DNA of 64,000 nt from JAJRXR01 sp041987545 (lineage in GTDB: Bacteria; Planctomycetota; Phycisphaerae; Phycisphaerales; UBA1924): contig JBHIWH010000003.1 in the NCBI GenBank assembly GCA_041987545.1, positions 186,001 through 250,000 on the forward strand. Reading direction: 5' to 3'. Numbering within the stretch: the first letter of the stretch is position 1; the number at the start of each line of letters is the position of its first letter. Position numbers and translations under genes: made by a program. Below are positions 32,472 to 40,798 of the stretch, piece by piece. The notes under the pieces were generated by a model. That model was not told the origin of the DNA. It saw only the letters and a program-made list of their open reading frames with translations, and did no database searches.

Positions 32472-33242
32472 GTGAACACCCCGCCGAGCCGCGATACTCG
32501 CCGCCGGAGAACCCCGCTGCGCCCACTCCTGCTGATGATGTTGTTCTTGCTGCCCGCCCAGACCGCGTGGGGCGGGCCGGTGCTCGTGGAGGACGACCGC
32601 TGGGCGTCGGCGTGGGCGCACGCGTCGGACCTGTCCGGGGACGGGCCCTTCGACGGGCCCAACGTCGTCTCGCTCGATGATCCCGGAGCGCTGTTCTCGG
32701 GCGTCGCCAGCGCCGGCTCGGTCGGGGACGGGCTGGGCACGGTCGTCGCCGCCGGCGCCCAGCAGCTCTCGTACTTCCAGGCGGGCGACGCGTGGACGTT
32801 CCGCGCCGACGGCATCGCGCAGGCGGACACGCTGACACCCCCGACGACGCTCATCGCCGACGGCGGCGCCGAGACGGGCCTCCGGCTTGTCTTCACCCTC
32901 CACGAAGACACGGCGTACGAGCTGTCGGGCAGCCTCGGGATCTTCCTGAGCGGGGGCGTCTCGGGCGCGTCCTCGGTCTCGCTCCGGGCCGCGGACGGCG
33001 TCGGCGTCTGGTTCGAGGAGGACAGCCCGGTCGAGTTCCACTCGGCGGGCGTGCTCGAGGAGGGGACGTGGGTTCTCGAGCTGTCGGCGTCGGTGAGTTC
33101 GACGCACACGCCCGGGGGCTTGGACTCGACCTCGGCCGCGGCCCAGTTCCGTGACGTCGTGTTCACGCTCACCCCCGCGCCGCCCGGCGCCGCGCTCATG
33201 CTCGCCGCCGGCGCCCTGGCCTCGCGTCGGCGACGGCGCTGA
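32472..33242 (+). CDS. Exported protein with PEP-CTERM-like sorting tail
   Basis: A 256-residue protein. GTG at 32472 is followed by a basic n-region and a hydrophobic core (PLLLMMLFLLPAQTAWG), a signal peptide. The mature part is Ser/Gly/Asp-rich and beta-rich, like PEP-CTERM carrier proteins of unknown function. The C-terminus, TPAPPGAALMLAAGALASRR plus further arginines, has the P-x-P, hydrophobic helix and Arg cluster of a PEP-CTERM exosortase signal (a PAPPGA variant). It would be anchored or released at the cell surface by exosortase, not in this window. The start is uncertain because no ATG fits. Confidence 0.7.
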   Translation: MNTPPSRDTRRRRTPLRPLLLMMLFLLPAQTAWGGPVLVEDDRWASAWAHASDLSGDGPFDGPNVVSLDDPGALFSGVASAGSVGDGLGTVVAAGAQQLSYFQAGDAWTFRADGIAQADTLTPPTTLIADGGAETGLRLVFTLHEDTAYELSGSLGIFLSGGVSGASSVSLRAADGVGVWFEEDSPVEFHSAGVLEEGTWVLELSASVSSTHTPGGLDSTSAAAQFRDVVFTLTPAPPGAALMLAAGALASRRRRR

Positions 33243-33292
33243 GCACACTTGGGCTGACGCGGCGCGGAACGCGAGTTGTCCGGTGTCTTGAA

Positions 33293-33319
33293 CCGAGCCG
33301 CGAGCGTAAGCTCGCGAGA
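33293..33319 (+). repeat. REP sequence, left copy
   Basis: The core is CGCGAGC, GTAA, GCTCGCG (33299-33316), a 7-bp stem with a 4-base loop, ending 5 bases before the transposase ATG. Confidence 0.75.
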
Positions 33320-33321
33320 CC

Positions 33322-33810
33322 ATGGCCGAGCCGCTGGCCTACCTCATCACGTGGACATGCCGCGGCACGTGGCTCCACGGCGACCCGCGGGGATCGGTCC
33401 TCCGGGTGGGGGGACAGGGGCTGCCGGCGCCGCTGGAGGCCGACGCGGGGCTCGAAGCGCGGACACGCCGGAAGCTGACAAGCCCGAGAGTCTGTCTGAG
33501 TCCTCACGCTCGGCGCGTGGTCGAGGGCGCGATCGCGAGAGTCTGCGCGGCTCGTGCCTGGCGGGCACACGCGGTCGCGGTCCGCTCCAACCATGTGCAC
33601 ATCGTGGTGACCTCCCCGGGTTACAGGCCCGAGGACGTCATGCGCCAGCTCAAGTCCTGGGCGACCCGAGCCCTGCGGCAGAATGGCCTGGTTGGCGCCG
33701 ACGCGCCACCCTGGACCCGGCACGGGAGCACCCGGTATCTCTGGGATGATCCCAGCCTGGCCGCCGCGGTCGAGTATGTGGAGGAATGGCAGGACCGTCC
33801 ACGGGGGTGA
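33322..33810 (+). CDS. REP-associated tyrosine transposase (RAYT, Y1/IS200-like)
   Basis: A 162-residue single-strand DNA transposase of the HUH class. It opens with the usual AYLITWTCRGTWLHGD, has the HUH metal motif as SNHVHIVV and a later helix DVMRQLKSWATRAL. The catalytic tyrosine should be one of the C-terminal tyrosines (TRYLWDD or VEYVEEW). RAYTs are usually single-copy and immobile but mobilise or maintain REP/REPIN repeats. Inverted REPs on both sides support the call. It lies between an exported protein gene and a glycosyltransferase gene. Confidence 0.85.
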   Translation: MAEPLAYLITWTCRGTWLHGDPRGSVLRVGGQGLPAPLEADAGLEARTRRKLTSPRVCLSPHARRVVEGAIARVCAARAWRAHAVAVRSNHVHIVVTSPGYRPEDVMRQLKSWATRALRQNGLVGADAPPWTRHGSTRYLWDDPSLAAAVEYVEEWQDRPRG

Positions 33811-33817
33811 CGCGGTC

Positions 33818-33844
33818 TCTCGCGAGCTCACGCTCGCGGCTAGG
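33818..33844 (-). repeat. REP sequence, right copy (inverted)
   Basis: Core CGCGAGC, TCAC, GCTCGCG at 33821-33838. Read on the minus strand, the 27 bases match the left copy except at the third base and in the loop (GTGA versus GTAA). Its outer end runs into the TAGGTT hexamer of the next gene. Confidence 0.75.
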
Positions 33845-33846
33845 TT
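33841..33846 (+). promoter_or_regulatory. -10 element TAGGTT, 7 bases before ATG 33854
   Basis: TAGGTT overlaps the outer bases of the right REP, then TTGTCTC and ATG. Insertion of the RAYT element may have shaped this promoter. Confidence 0.45.
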
Positions 33847-33853
33847 TTGTCTC

Positions 33854-35110
33854 ATGCCCCTCCGCGTCCTGCACATCTCCACGCGGTTGATCCTCGGCGG
33901 ATCGCAGGAGAACACCGTCCTCTCCTGCGAGGGCCAGGCACGGCTCGGACACGACGTCCACCTCGCCTTCGGCCCGATCTTCGGCCCCGAGGGCTCGATG
34001 CTCGACCGCGTCCGCGCGTTCGAGACCGACGACGGGCGGGGCATCACGACGCACGAGCTGCCGAATCTCGTTCGGGAGATCAACCCGGTCAGGGACCACC
34101 TCTGCTTCCACCGCGACCTGAAGCGCCTGATGCGCGAGGTCAAGCCCGACGTCGTGCACACGCACTCGTCCAAGGCGGGCATCCTCGGTCGGTGGGCGGC
34201 GTGGCGGGCCTCGCCGCGGCCCGCGGTCGTGCACACGATCCACGGCCCGCCCTTCATGCCCGTCGAGGGCGGGGCGGTCTCCCGCGTGCGCATCCGCGCG
34301 AAGAACCATGCCTACACCCTCGCCGAGCGGTTCGCGGCCGGGCGCTGCCACGCCATCGTGTCGGTCGCCGACGCGATGACCGAGCAGTTCCTGGCCCGGG
34401 GCATCGGCGAGCCGGAGCAGTACGTGACGGTGCGATCCGGGATGGAGGTCGAGCCTTTCCTGCACGCGGCGCCGGGCGAATCACGCGACGAGATCCGGGC
34501 CGAGCTGGGTCTGGGCCGGGACGACTTCGTGATCGGGACGGTCGCCCGCCTCGCCCAGCACAAGGGGCACGACGACCTGCTCGACGCGATCGGCGAGGAA
34601 CTGAGGTCGCGTCCGTCCTGGAAGCTGCTCTGGGTCGGCGACGGGTGGTGGCGCGAGCGGCTGCTCAAGCGTGTCCGCGAGATGGGCGTCGAGGGCCAGG
34701 TCGTGTGCACGGGTCTCGTCCCGCCCGAGCGGGTGCCCGCGATGATGCGCGCGATGGATGTGCTGGCGCACCCGAGCTACCGCGAGGGCCTGCCCCGGAC
34801 CGTGCCCCAGGCGCTGCTGTGTGGCGTCTGCCCCGTCGCGTACGATGTGGACGGGACGGGCGAGGCCTGCCGCGAGGGCGAGACCGGGCGTCTGGTCCCG
34901 CTCGGCGACACGCGCGCCCTGGGCGACGCGATCCGGTCGCTCGCGGAGGACCCGCGTGAGCGCGCGAGGCTGGCACAGCAGGGGCGGGACGAGTGCGCCG
35001 AGACGTTCTCGGCGGCGGCGATGGTCCACGCGCTCGAGGGCGTGTACCGCCTGGCTCGTGATCGTGCCGGCCATGCTCGCGACACAAGCGACGGCCCAGG
35101 ACCTGCTTGA
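33854..35110 (+). CDS. GT4 glycosyltransferase
   Basis: A 418-residue GT-B enzyme. N-terminal domain: VLHISTRLILGGSQENT with the glycine loop and DVVHTHSSKAGILGR. C-terminal donor domain: IGTVARLAQHKGHDDLLDA, then the helix PSYREGLPRTVPQALLCG, where E-x7-Q replaces the usual EX7E glutamate at the second position. The family uses NDP-sugars to extend polysaccharides or glycolipids. It has its own leaderless-type promoter and overlaps the next gene by 53 bases in another frame. It is separate from the main glycan block. Confidence 0.86.
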   Translation: MPLRVLHISTRLILGGSQENTVLSCEGQARLGHDVHLAFGPIFGPEGSMLDRVRAFETDDGRGITTHELPNLVREINPVRDHLCFHRDLKRLMREVKPDVVHTHSSKAGILGRWAAWRASPRPAVVHTIHGPPFMPVEGGAVSRVRIRAKNHAYTLAERFAAGRCHAIVSVADAMTEQFLARGIGEPEQYVTVRSGMEVEPFLHAAPGESRDEIRAELGLGRDDFVIGTVARLAQHKGHDDLLDAIGEELRSRPSWKLLWVGDGWWRERLLKRVREMGVEGQVVCTGLVPPERVPAMMRAMDVLAHPSYREGLPRTVPQALLCGVCPVAYDVDGTGEACREGETGRLVPLGDTRALGDAIRSLAEDPRERARLAQQGRDECAETFSAAAMVHALEGVYRLARDRAGHARDTSDGPGPA

Positions 35111-37043
35111 TCTGGACACGCCCGAGGCGCCGGAGGTCGGCGAGAAGGCCGCGGCCCTCCTGCTCGCCGAGACGCTGGAGGCCCAGGCCGACGGCCTGAT
35201 CGCCGGCGGCGCGCCCGCGTCGGCCGAGATCCGGGCCGAGGTCAGGCGCCTGGCGGCCGACCTGCTCCGGACGGGGCAGGCCGCGGGCGACGACGGCGCC
35301 TCGCGGCTGCTGGCCGGGCGCACGATCGCGGGCGCCCTGCAAGAGTTCGACGCCGCCGCGGGCGGGGAGTGGGCCGACGAGGTCGCGCGGACGCTGGCGC
35401 TGGGCGACCTGCGGCGGGCGCGGACGCGCCTGGCCTCGCCCGACGCGGACCCGGACCGCACGCTCCGGGACGCGCTGTGGCGCCTGGCCGAGCGGGCCGA
35501 CGACGCGCCAAAGGGTGTCGGGTGGGCGGAGCGGCACACTGTCACGAGTATCGGCGCCGAGGAGGCGCGCGACGCGGCGGCGCTGCTGCGCGACCTGGGC
35601 GCGGGCGGCGAGTGGATGGACGGCGTCGATCGGCTTCTCGACCTGGCCGACGAGGCGGCCGAGCGCCGGGCGTTCGAAGCCTCGGCGGCGCGCGTGCGCG
35701 GGCTCCTGGTCGGCGCGGCCCGGGCGCTCGAGGACCCTCCACGCTGGGTCAGCCAGGAGCAGCAGCGGGCCGGGGCGATGCGCGTCGCGCAGGCGGCCGC
35801 CGCGATGCTCGACGCGCCGCGGCGGGCCGAGGGCCGCGACCGCCTGGCCCGGTACGCGGCGCTGGCGCCCCTGATCCGGCGCGCCGACGCGATGGAGCGG
35901 ACCAACGACGTCCGCGCCCTCCGCGAGCGGCTGGCCGCGGCCCTGGCCGACCCGCCCGAGCCCACCACGCTCGACGCGCTGACTCAGGCGATGGACCTGC
36001 TCGACGCGGTCGAGGTCGGCGAGCGCGACGAGAAGACGCTCGCGCGGCGGCTCCGCCCGGCCTGGCGATGGTGCCGCCGCTCCGGCGTGCTCGCGGCCCG
36101 GTCGCTGACCGAGCGGCTGCCGTCGATCGCCGACACGCCCAGCCCGCTGACCGACCCGGGCGTGCTCAGCGATCTGGCCGCCGCCCGAGAGCCCCTGGAC
36201 GTCGGCCGGGCCCTGATCGACCTCTCCGACAGGCTCGACCAGGACCCCGACGGGCCGGCGGACAAGCCCGAGACCTCGGGCGTCGGCGAGCGGATCGCGA
36301 CACGCGTGCTCCGCGTCGCCCGCGACCTGGACGACTCGGAGTCGGGGCCCGCGGCCCGGGCGATGATCCTGCGGCTGGCCGACGACCTGCGGCGCGCCGA
36401 CGCGCTCGAGCGCATCGAAGTGCCCCGCCTGCGATCAATGGTCGAGGCGACGCGGGCGGCGGTGTACGAGGCGTGGGGCGCCGACGAGGACGACGACGGG
36501 CCCGACCCGGACGAGGCGCGGGCGGGCATGACGCGGCTCGAACGCGTCTCGGCCTGGCTCGACGCGGCGGACGCGATGCGGCGGGTCGGCGAGGGCGGCT
36601 CGCTAGCGCAGGCCTGGGCCGCGTTCGAGCTCTCCCCCGCGGCGGCATCAGCCCTGCAAGATGGCCTGGGTGACGACGTCAAGCGGCTGCTGTCCGCCGC
36701 GGAGCTGGCCGACCTCGATCGGGTGGACGCGATGCTCGGCGAGTTGGATCGGCGCCACGCGGGCCCGGCGCTGGTCGGCGCGATCGAGCGCGGGCTGCGC
36801 GAGCGCGTGGGAGGTGACTCACCCGAGCGGGCCGGTGGGGCGCTGGCGCAGCTGGCGTACGGCCCGCCCGACGAGCGGGACGCGTGGCTGGTTGACCAGC
36901 GGGCGAGGCTCGCGGTGTTCTGCGCGAGGGCCGAGGAGCTGGCCGCGGCGAGCATCCGCGACGATCGGCCGGCCGTCACCGACCTGCGCGACGCGCTGCG
37001 GACCTCGGCCGAGGCGCTGCTCCGGGCGATCGAGCGGCGCTGA
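35058..37043 (+). CDS. Large exported alpha-helical protein of unknown function
   Basis: About 661 residues, starting at GTG 35058 (or ATG 35073), with a short signal-like segment (IVPAMLATQATAQ) and then almost only helices rich in Ala, Leu, Arg, Asp and Glu. I see no catalytic motif, no repeats of fixed length and no TM segment beyond the N-terminus. Long acidic stretches (DEDDDGPDPDEAR near residue 475) occur. The frame is open for 2 kb with normal codon use, so it is a real gene. The start overlaps the glycosyltransferase end by 38-53 bases. Confidence 0.68.
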   Translation: MIVPAMLATQATAQDLLDLDTPEAPEVGEKAAALLLAETLEAQADGLIAGGAPASAEIRAEVRRLAADLLRTGQAAGDDGASRLLAGRTIAGALQEFDAAAGGEWADEVARTLALGDLRRARTRLASPDADPDRTLRDALWRLAERADDAPKGVGWAERHTVTSIGAEEARDAAALLRDLGAGGEWMDGVDRLLDLADEAAERRAFEASAARVRGLLVGAARALEDPPRWVSQEQQRAGAMRVAQAAAAMLDAPRRAEGRDRLARYAALAPLIRRADAMERTNDVRALRERLAAALADPPEPTTLDALTQAMDLLDAVEVGERDEKTLARRLRPAWRWCRRSGVLAARSLTERLPSIADTPSPLTDPGVLSDLAAAREPLDVGRALIDLSDRLDQDPDGPADKPETSGVGERIATRVLRVARDLDDSESGPAARAMILRLADDLRRADALERIEVPRLRSMVEATRAAVYEAWGADEDDDGPDPDEARAGMTRLERVSAWLDAADAMRRVGEGGSLAQAWAAFELSPAAASALQDGLGDDVKRLLSAAELADLDRVDAMLGELDRRHAGPALVGAIERGLRERVGGDSPERAGGALAQLAYGPPDERDAWLVDQRARLAVFCARAEELAAASIRDDRPAVTDLRDALRTSAEALLRAIERR

Positions 37044-37147
37044 GTGCCGTGGGTGTGCAACCCGGCTCATGCGAGCCGATGGGCCAGATTCTGATTGAGA
37101 GTGACTTTGTCGGCGTTTAGTCTGCTGGCTGATCGCGGAGAGTGGAA

Positions 37148-37996
37148 ATGAAGCAGTCTTGGCCTTGCATCGCCGGTGTGCTCTCGCTGGCAGCAGCTCC
37201 TCTTGCGTGCATCGCTGCGGACGTGAACGTCGATATCGGGACGATCGGCGGCGTGCCGTCCCCTGCCTTCGGCGGCGTCGAAACACCCGGCGTGTGGAAC
37301 GGCGTCTCGATCCCGGCCGGGGTCACGGGCGTCGGGCCGGTCTCGCTCGTCGACACCGATGGTGTGGCCCGCGGGGTCACGCTCACGGTCGGGGATCTGG
37401 TCTTTCCCTTCGGCGACGTGGAGGGATTCCCGCCGCCCTCGAGCTACTACTCGCCCGACGCGTACGCGCTGCTGCACGACCAGGTGCACACAGGCATCCA
37501 GATCCCGGCGCCGCCCTACGGCGGCACGTTCGGCTTCGACGGGCTCGAGCCCGGAACGTACGACGTCGTGATCTACACCACGCCGACGGCGGTGCTCAAC
37601 GTGCAGACGATCGTGATTGTCGGCGACGACCAGAGCACGGCGCAATCGGTTGATGGTTCGTTCCGCATGCCCCTGGACGAGCTGGTCGAGGGCGTGACGC
37701 ACGTCGTGCAGCGCGACGTGCGGGTCGGCGCCGACGGGACGCTGCGCCTCGCGGCGTACTCCACGCTCCAGTCCGACCAGTCGTACGTCAACGGGATCCA
37801 GCTCCTGGGCCCGCGGGGCTGCTCGCCCGCGGACCTGGCGGCTCCCCTGGGCGCGCTGGACTTCTCCGACGTGGTCGCGTTCCTCGCCGCCTTCGCCGCG
37901 GGCGAGCCCGGGGCGGACCTGGCCCCGCCGGCGGGGGTGTTCGACTTCTCGGATGTCGTCGAGTTCCTCAGCGCATTCGCCGAGGGGTGCGGGTAG
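37148..37996 (+). CDS. Exported protein with C-terminal dockerin-like (GC-type) repeat
   Basis: A 282-residue protein. A signal peptide (SWPCIAGVLSLAAAPLACIA) is followed by a beta-rich domain of about 200 residues with no clear enzyme motif. The last 55 residues hold two copies of a dockerin-like unit: ALDFSDVVAFLAAFAAGEPG and VFDFSDVVEFLSAFAEGCG. Asp/Ser positions resemble a Ca-binding loop. This C-terminal type is characteristic of Phycisphaerales exported proteins and may anchor them to a scaffold. ATG 37148 is used; GTG 37142 is a possible start two codons earlier. The segment 37044-37147 before it shows nothing clear. Confidence 0.83.
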   Translation: MKQSWPCIAGVLSLAAAPLACIAADVNVDIGTIGGVPSPAFGGVETPGVWNGVSIPAGVTGVGPVSLVDTDGVARGVTLTVGDLVFPFGDVEGFPPPSSYYSPDAYALLHDQVHTGIQIPAPPYGGTFGFDGLEPGTYDVVIYTTPTAVLNVQTIVIVGDDQSTAQSVDGSFRMPLDELVEGVTHVVQRDVRVGADGTLRLAAYSTLQSDQSYVNGIQLLGPRGCSPADLAAPLGALDFSDVVAFLAAFAAGEPGADLAPPAGVFDFSDVVEFLSAFAEGCG

Positions 37997-37999
37997 CCG

Positions 38000-39784
38000 C
38001 TAGAGCTCCACCACTTCCATGTCCGGCTTCCGCTGCTGCGGCGCCGGGGGCTGGTGGACGTCGGTCGTGAAGACGCGGAGGGCCTCGATCGACTCGGCCA
38101 TCTGTGCGCGGGTCGCCGCGGCGTCGAACAGGGCCGCACGCGGCAGCGTGATCACGCCCGAGCCCGCGGGCACCTGGCCCGGGCCCTCGTCCACGACGAA
38201 GTCGGCGGCCGTCACCGACGGGCGGTCCAGCTCGCCGCCCGCGTGCAGCTCGCGCAGGTCGGCCGCGATCTGGCCCTCGGTCTTTGCAAACTGGATCGGG
38301 GGGATCGCACGCGCGAACGCCTGCAGGCGCCCCCTCGCGTTCTCGAAGGTGCCCGCCTTCTCGGCCCAGCTGGCCGAGGGGAGCACGACGTCGGCGACCT
38401 CGACCAGGTGCGACTCGAGCGTGTCGATCACGACCACGTACGGGTCGGCCAGCGCGCCCGCCAGCTCCTGGCCCGCCCACTCGGACGGGTAGTTCCCGGT
38501 CACGATGACGGCGCCGAACTCGTGCCGCCTGGCCCGCGCCAGGAAGTCGTCGTACCCCGGCACGCTCGACGGGCTGGACGAGGCGTGGGCGACCGCCTCG
38601 AGCACGCGCCGGACGCCGCGGGCGTTGGGCGCCTTCTCGGCGTACATCTTGAACGCGCCCGGGTCGCCCTCGGCCGCGCCCCTCGGGAACACCTTGTCCT
38701 CGCCCTCGTAGGGCACGGGCCCGACGGCGAGGACGGCCTCGGGGTCCAGCTCGCGGGCCAGCGTCGCCAGGGCGTACGCCTCCTCGCAGGTGAGCATGGG
38801 GCTGACGAGCAGGGCGAGCCGCCCGCCGTGCTCGCGGGCGCTGGCGACGCCGTCGAGCACCTGGTGGTACGCGCGGACGAAGTCGGCCTCGACCAGGGCG
38901 CCGTACTGGCGACGGAGGGGCGTGGTCATGCGGCGCTCGTCGTGGACGAACTTCCAGCAGTAGCGGACCTCGTCGGTGATCCACCACCCGTTGACCTCGC
39001 GGTTCTCACGGGGGCGGAGGCGGTAGATCTTGCCCTCGTTGTGGTCGATCCAGATGTTGTCGCCCGAGGCCGTGTACGGATCGACCGAGGGCGTGGACTT
39101 GAGGAACCACACTCGTTGCGCGAACAGGAAGTCCTTGTCGAGCAGCGCGCCGACCGGGCAGAGGTCGATGACGTTGGCCGACAGCTCGTTGTCCAGGGGA
39201 ACGCCCGGGAAGACGTCGATCTGGCTCTTGTTGCCGCGCCCGTCGATCATCAGCTCGGCCGAGCCCGGGATCTCCTGGGAGAAGCGGATGCAGCGGGTGC
39301 ACATGATGCACCGGTCGGAGTAGATGTAGACGTTGGGCCCCAGGTCCTTCTTGGGCTGCTTGACCTTGACCTCCTGGAAGCGGGAGGTCCCCCGGCCGTA
39401 CTTGTAGCTGTAGTCCTGGAGCGTGCACTCGCCCGCCTGGTCGCAGACCGGGCAGTCCAGCGGGTGGTTGATGAGCAGGTACTCCATGACCGCCTTCTGG
39501 TTGGCCACGGACTTGGGGCTGTCGGCGTGGACGACCATGCCCTCGGCCGCGTCGGTCGAGCAGGTCGGCAGCAGCTTGCCCCCCATCATGGGCTCGAGCT
39601 TGCCCTCGTTGCGGGGGTTGGGGGCGTGGATCTCGGCCAGGCAGATGCGGCACTGGGCGGGGATCGACAGGCCCGGGTGGTAGCAGTACTGCGGGATCTC
39701 GACGCCGTTGCGGTTGGCGATCTCGAGGATCTTCTCCCCGGGGGAGAACTCGCACTCGACGCCGTTGATGGTGATGGTGGGCAT
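38000..39784 (-). CDS. nuoG: NADH-quinone oxidoreductase subunit G-like protein
   Basis: A 594-residue iron-sulfur protein. The N-terminal 2Fe-2S ferredoxin fold has Cys34, Cys45, Cys48 and Cys75. The HisCys3 cluster is His107, Cys111, Cys114 and Cys120 in HPLDCPVCDQAGEC. The next 4Fe-4S cluster is Cys159, Cys162, Cys165 and Cys209. The C-terminal half is a shortened molybdopterin-oxidoreductase-like domain. In complex I this subunit carries electrons from NADH toward the quinone site. No other nuo gene is in the window, so it is detached from any nuo operon or lies at the edge of one outside. It is convergent with the dockerin-type gene. Confidence 0.9.
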   Translation of the reverse strand: MPTITINGVECEFSPGEKILEIANRNGVEIPQYCYHPGLSIPAQCRICLAEIHAPNPRNEGKLEPMMGGKLLPTCSTDAAEGMVVHADSPKSVANQKAVMEYLLINHPLDCPVCDQAGECTLQDYSYKYGRGTSRFQEVKVKQPKKDLGPNVYIYSDRCIMCTRCIRFSQEIPGSAELMIDGRGNKSQIDVFPGVPLDNELSANVIDLCPVGALLDKDFLFAQRVWFLKSTPSVDPYTASGDNIWIDHNEGKIYRLRPRENREVNGWWITDEVRYCWKFVHDERRMTTPLRRQYGALVEADFVRAYHQVLDGVASAREHGGRLALLVSPMLTCEEAYALATLARELDPEAVLAVGPVPYEGEDKVFPRGAAEGDPGAFKMYAEKAPNARGVRRVLEAVAHASSSPSSVPGYDDFLARARRHEFGAVIVTGNYPSEWAGQELAGALADPYVVVIDTLESHLVEVADVVLPSASWAEKAGTFENARGRLQAFARAIPPIQFAKTEGQIAADLRELHAGGELDRPSVTAADFVVDEGPGQVPAGSGVITLPRAALFDAAATRAQMAESIEALRVFTTDVHQPPAPQQRKPDMEVVEL

Positions 39785-39888
39785 GGGAGGTCCGGAGCGT
39801 ACAGACACGGCCCGGGGACCCGCGGTCCGAAGGAGCCGGGCGGGACTGTAGGGGCGGAGACTCGCCCGGAACGAGCCTCGTGGGCCCG

Positions 39889-40632
39889 CTAGGGGCGTCC
39901 CCAGGAGTCGTTGGGGGCCTCGCCCTCCGGCGGGCCGCCGTCCTCGGGTCGGGCAAGGCCCTGGCGGCGGGCCTCGCGGACGCGCTGACGCTCGGCCTCC
40001 ATCGCCGCGATGAACTCGGCGAACCGCGGCTCGGACCGCAGCCGCTCCAGGTCGGGCTCGTAATGGAGCGCGGCCAGCCGGTACCCGGAGCCGCGGATCG
40101 CCTCGGCCAGGGCCTCGTACGCCTCGTCGTCCATCCCGGCCAGGGCGCACAGGCGGGCGCGGATGTAGCTCTGGCGCCAGTGCCGGTGCTCGATCAGCTG
40201 CCGTGCGCCGCGCGTCCACATCTCCTTGGCCCCGTCGTGCTGGCCCTTGGCCCACAACGCCCAGCCCCGGCGGTGCAGGTCGTCGTACCGGGCGCCCGGG
40301 TTGTGCTCGATGCCCTCGGTCAGCCCGTCGAGATGCTCCCAGGCGCTCTGCGCGGCGGTCGGTCGGCCGAGGCGTTCTCGCGCCAGCGCGAGGTAGACCC
40401 AGGCGAAGGCGTCGCCCGGGAACTCGACGGCCATCTCCGACGACTTGGCCGCCAGCAGCTCCCAGTTGCCCGTCGCGACGGCGTTGCGGACACGGGCCAG
40501 GTGCGTGGAGCGGCGCGGGTCCTCGGCGGTCCGGGGCGTGGGCTCGGGGGCGTCGATGATCAGCACGATCCCGGCGGTGACGGCGCCGATCATCGCCGAC
40601 GTGAACACGATGTTCCGGGCCGATCGCTGCAC
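39889..40632 (-). CDS. Membrane-anchored TPR protein
   Basis: A 247-residue protein with one N-terminal TM helix (IVFTSAMIGAVTAGIVLII) and then TPR-like helical pairs: NWELLAAKSSEMAVEFPGD, AWVYLALARERLGRPTAAQ and RRGWALWAKGQHDGAKEMW. The chain ends in a basic, then Pro/Gly/Glu-rich tail. TPRs mediate protein contacts; the partner is unknown. It lies 104 bases upstream of nuoG on the same strand and is divergent from hisS. The 39785-39888 gap shows no clear motif. Confidence 0.72.
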   Translation of the reverse strand: MQRSARNIVFTSAMIGAVTAGIVLIIDAPEPTPRTAEDPRRSTHLARVRNAVATGNWELLAAKSSEMAVEFPGDAFAWVYLALARERLGRPTAAQSAWEHLDGLTEGIEHNPGARYDDLHRRGWALWAKGQHDGAKEMWTRGARQLIEHRHWRQSYIRARLCALAGMDDEAYEALAEAIRGSGYRLAALHYEPDLERLRSEPRFAEFIAAMEAERQRVREARRQGLARPEDGGPPEGEAPNDSWGRP

Positions 40633-40755
40633 GGGTCGCGGTCCCCAGGGTTCGGGTCGGGAACGGGCCGATCGCGGGGCAGAGCACGCCCGCGCCCCAG
40701 CGTATCCGACGCGGTCGCCCGCCCGGTTGCCGATCTCGATCTGCCTGGGCGTGCT

Positions 40756-40774
40756 CCCGCCGGGCCCCGGCGGG
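40756..40774. other. Perfect stem-loop in the TPR/hisS divergent region
   Basis: CCCGCCGG (40756-40763), loop GCC, CCGGCGGG (40767-40774). It sits 12 bases upstream of the hisS -10 hexamer, where a -35 would be, so it could be an operator rather than a terminator. Confidence 0.35.
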
Positions 40775-40786
40775 CCGCGATTGATC

Positions 40787-40792
40787 TAGGCT
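40787..40792 (+). promoter_or_regulatory. -10 element TAGGCT, 6 bases before hisS ATG
   Basis: TAGGCT, TGGCCC, ATG at 40799. No -35 match at 17 bases; a GC-rich stem-loop occupies that place. Confidence 0.5.
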
Positions 40793-40798
40793 TGGCCC

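Larger units (their letters stand above)
33293..33844 (+). mobile_element. RAYT element flanked by inverted REP sequences
   Basis: A tyrosine transposase gene (33322-33810) lies between two inverted copies of a 27-base palindromic repeat (33293-33319 and 33818-33844) that differ at only two positions. This is the arrangement expected for a REP-associated tyrosine transposase acting on its own REPs. No target-site duplication is evident. Confidence 0.75.

Noticed and set aside
32387..33242. Earlier ATG start for the PEP-CTERM protein near 32387
   Set aside because: It would overlap most of the zinc-ribbon coding end of the upstream gene and place charged residues before the signal peptide; GTG 32472 fits better.
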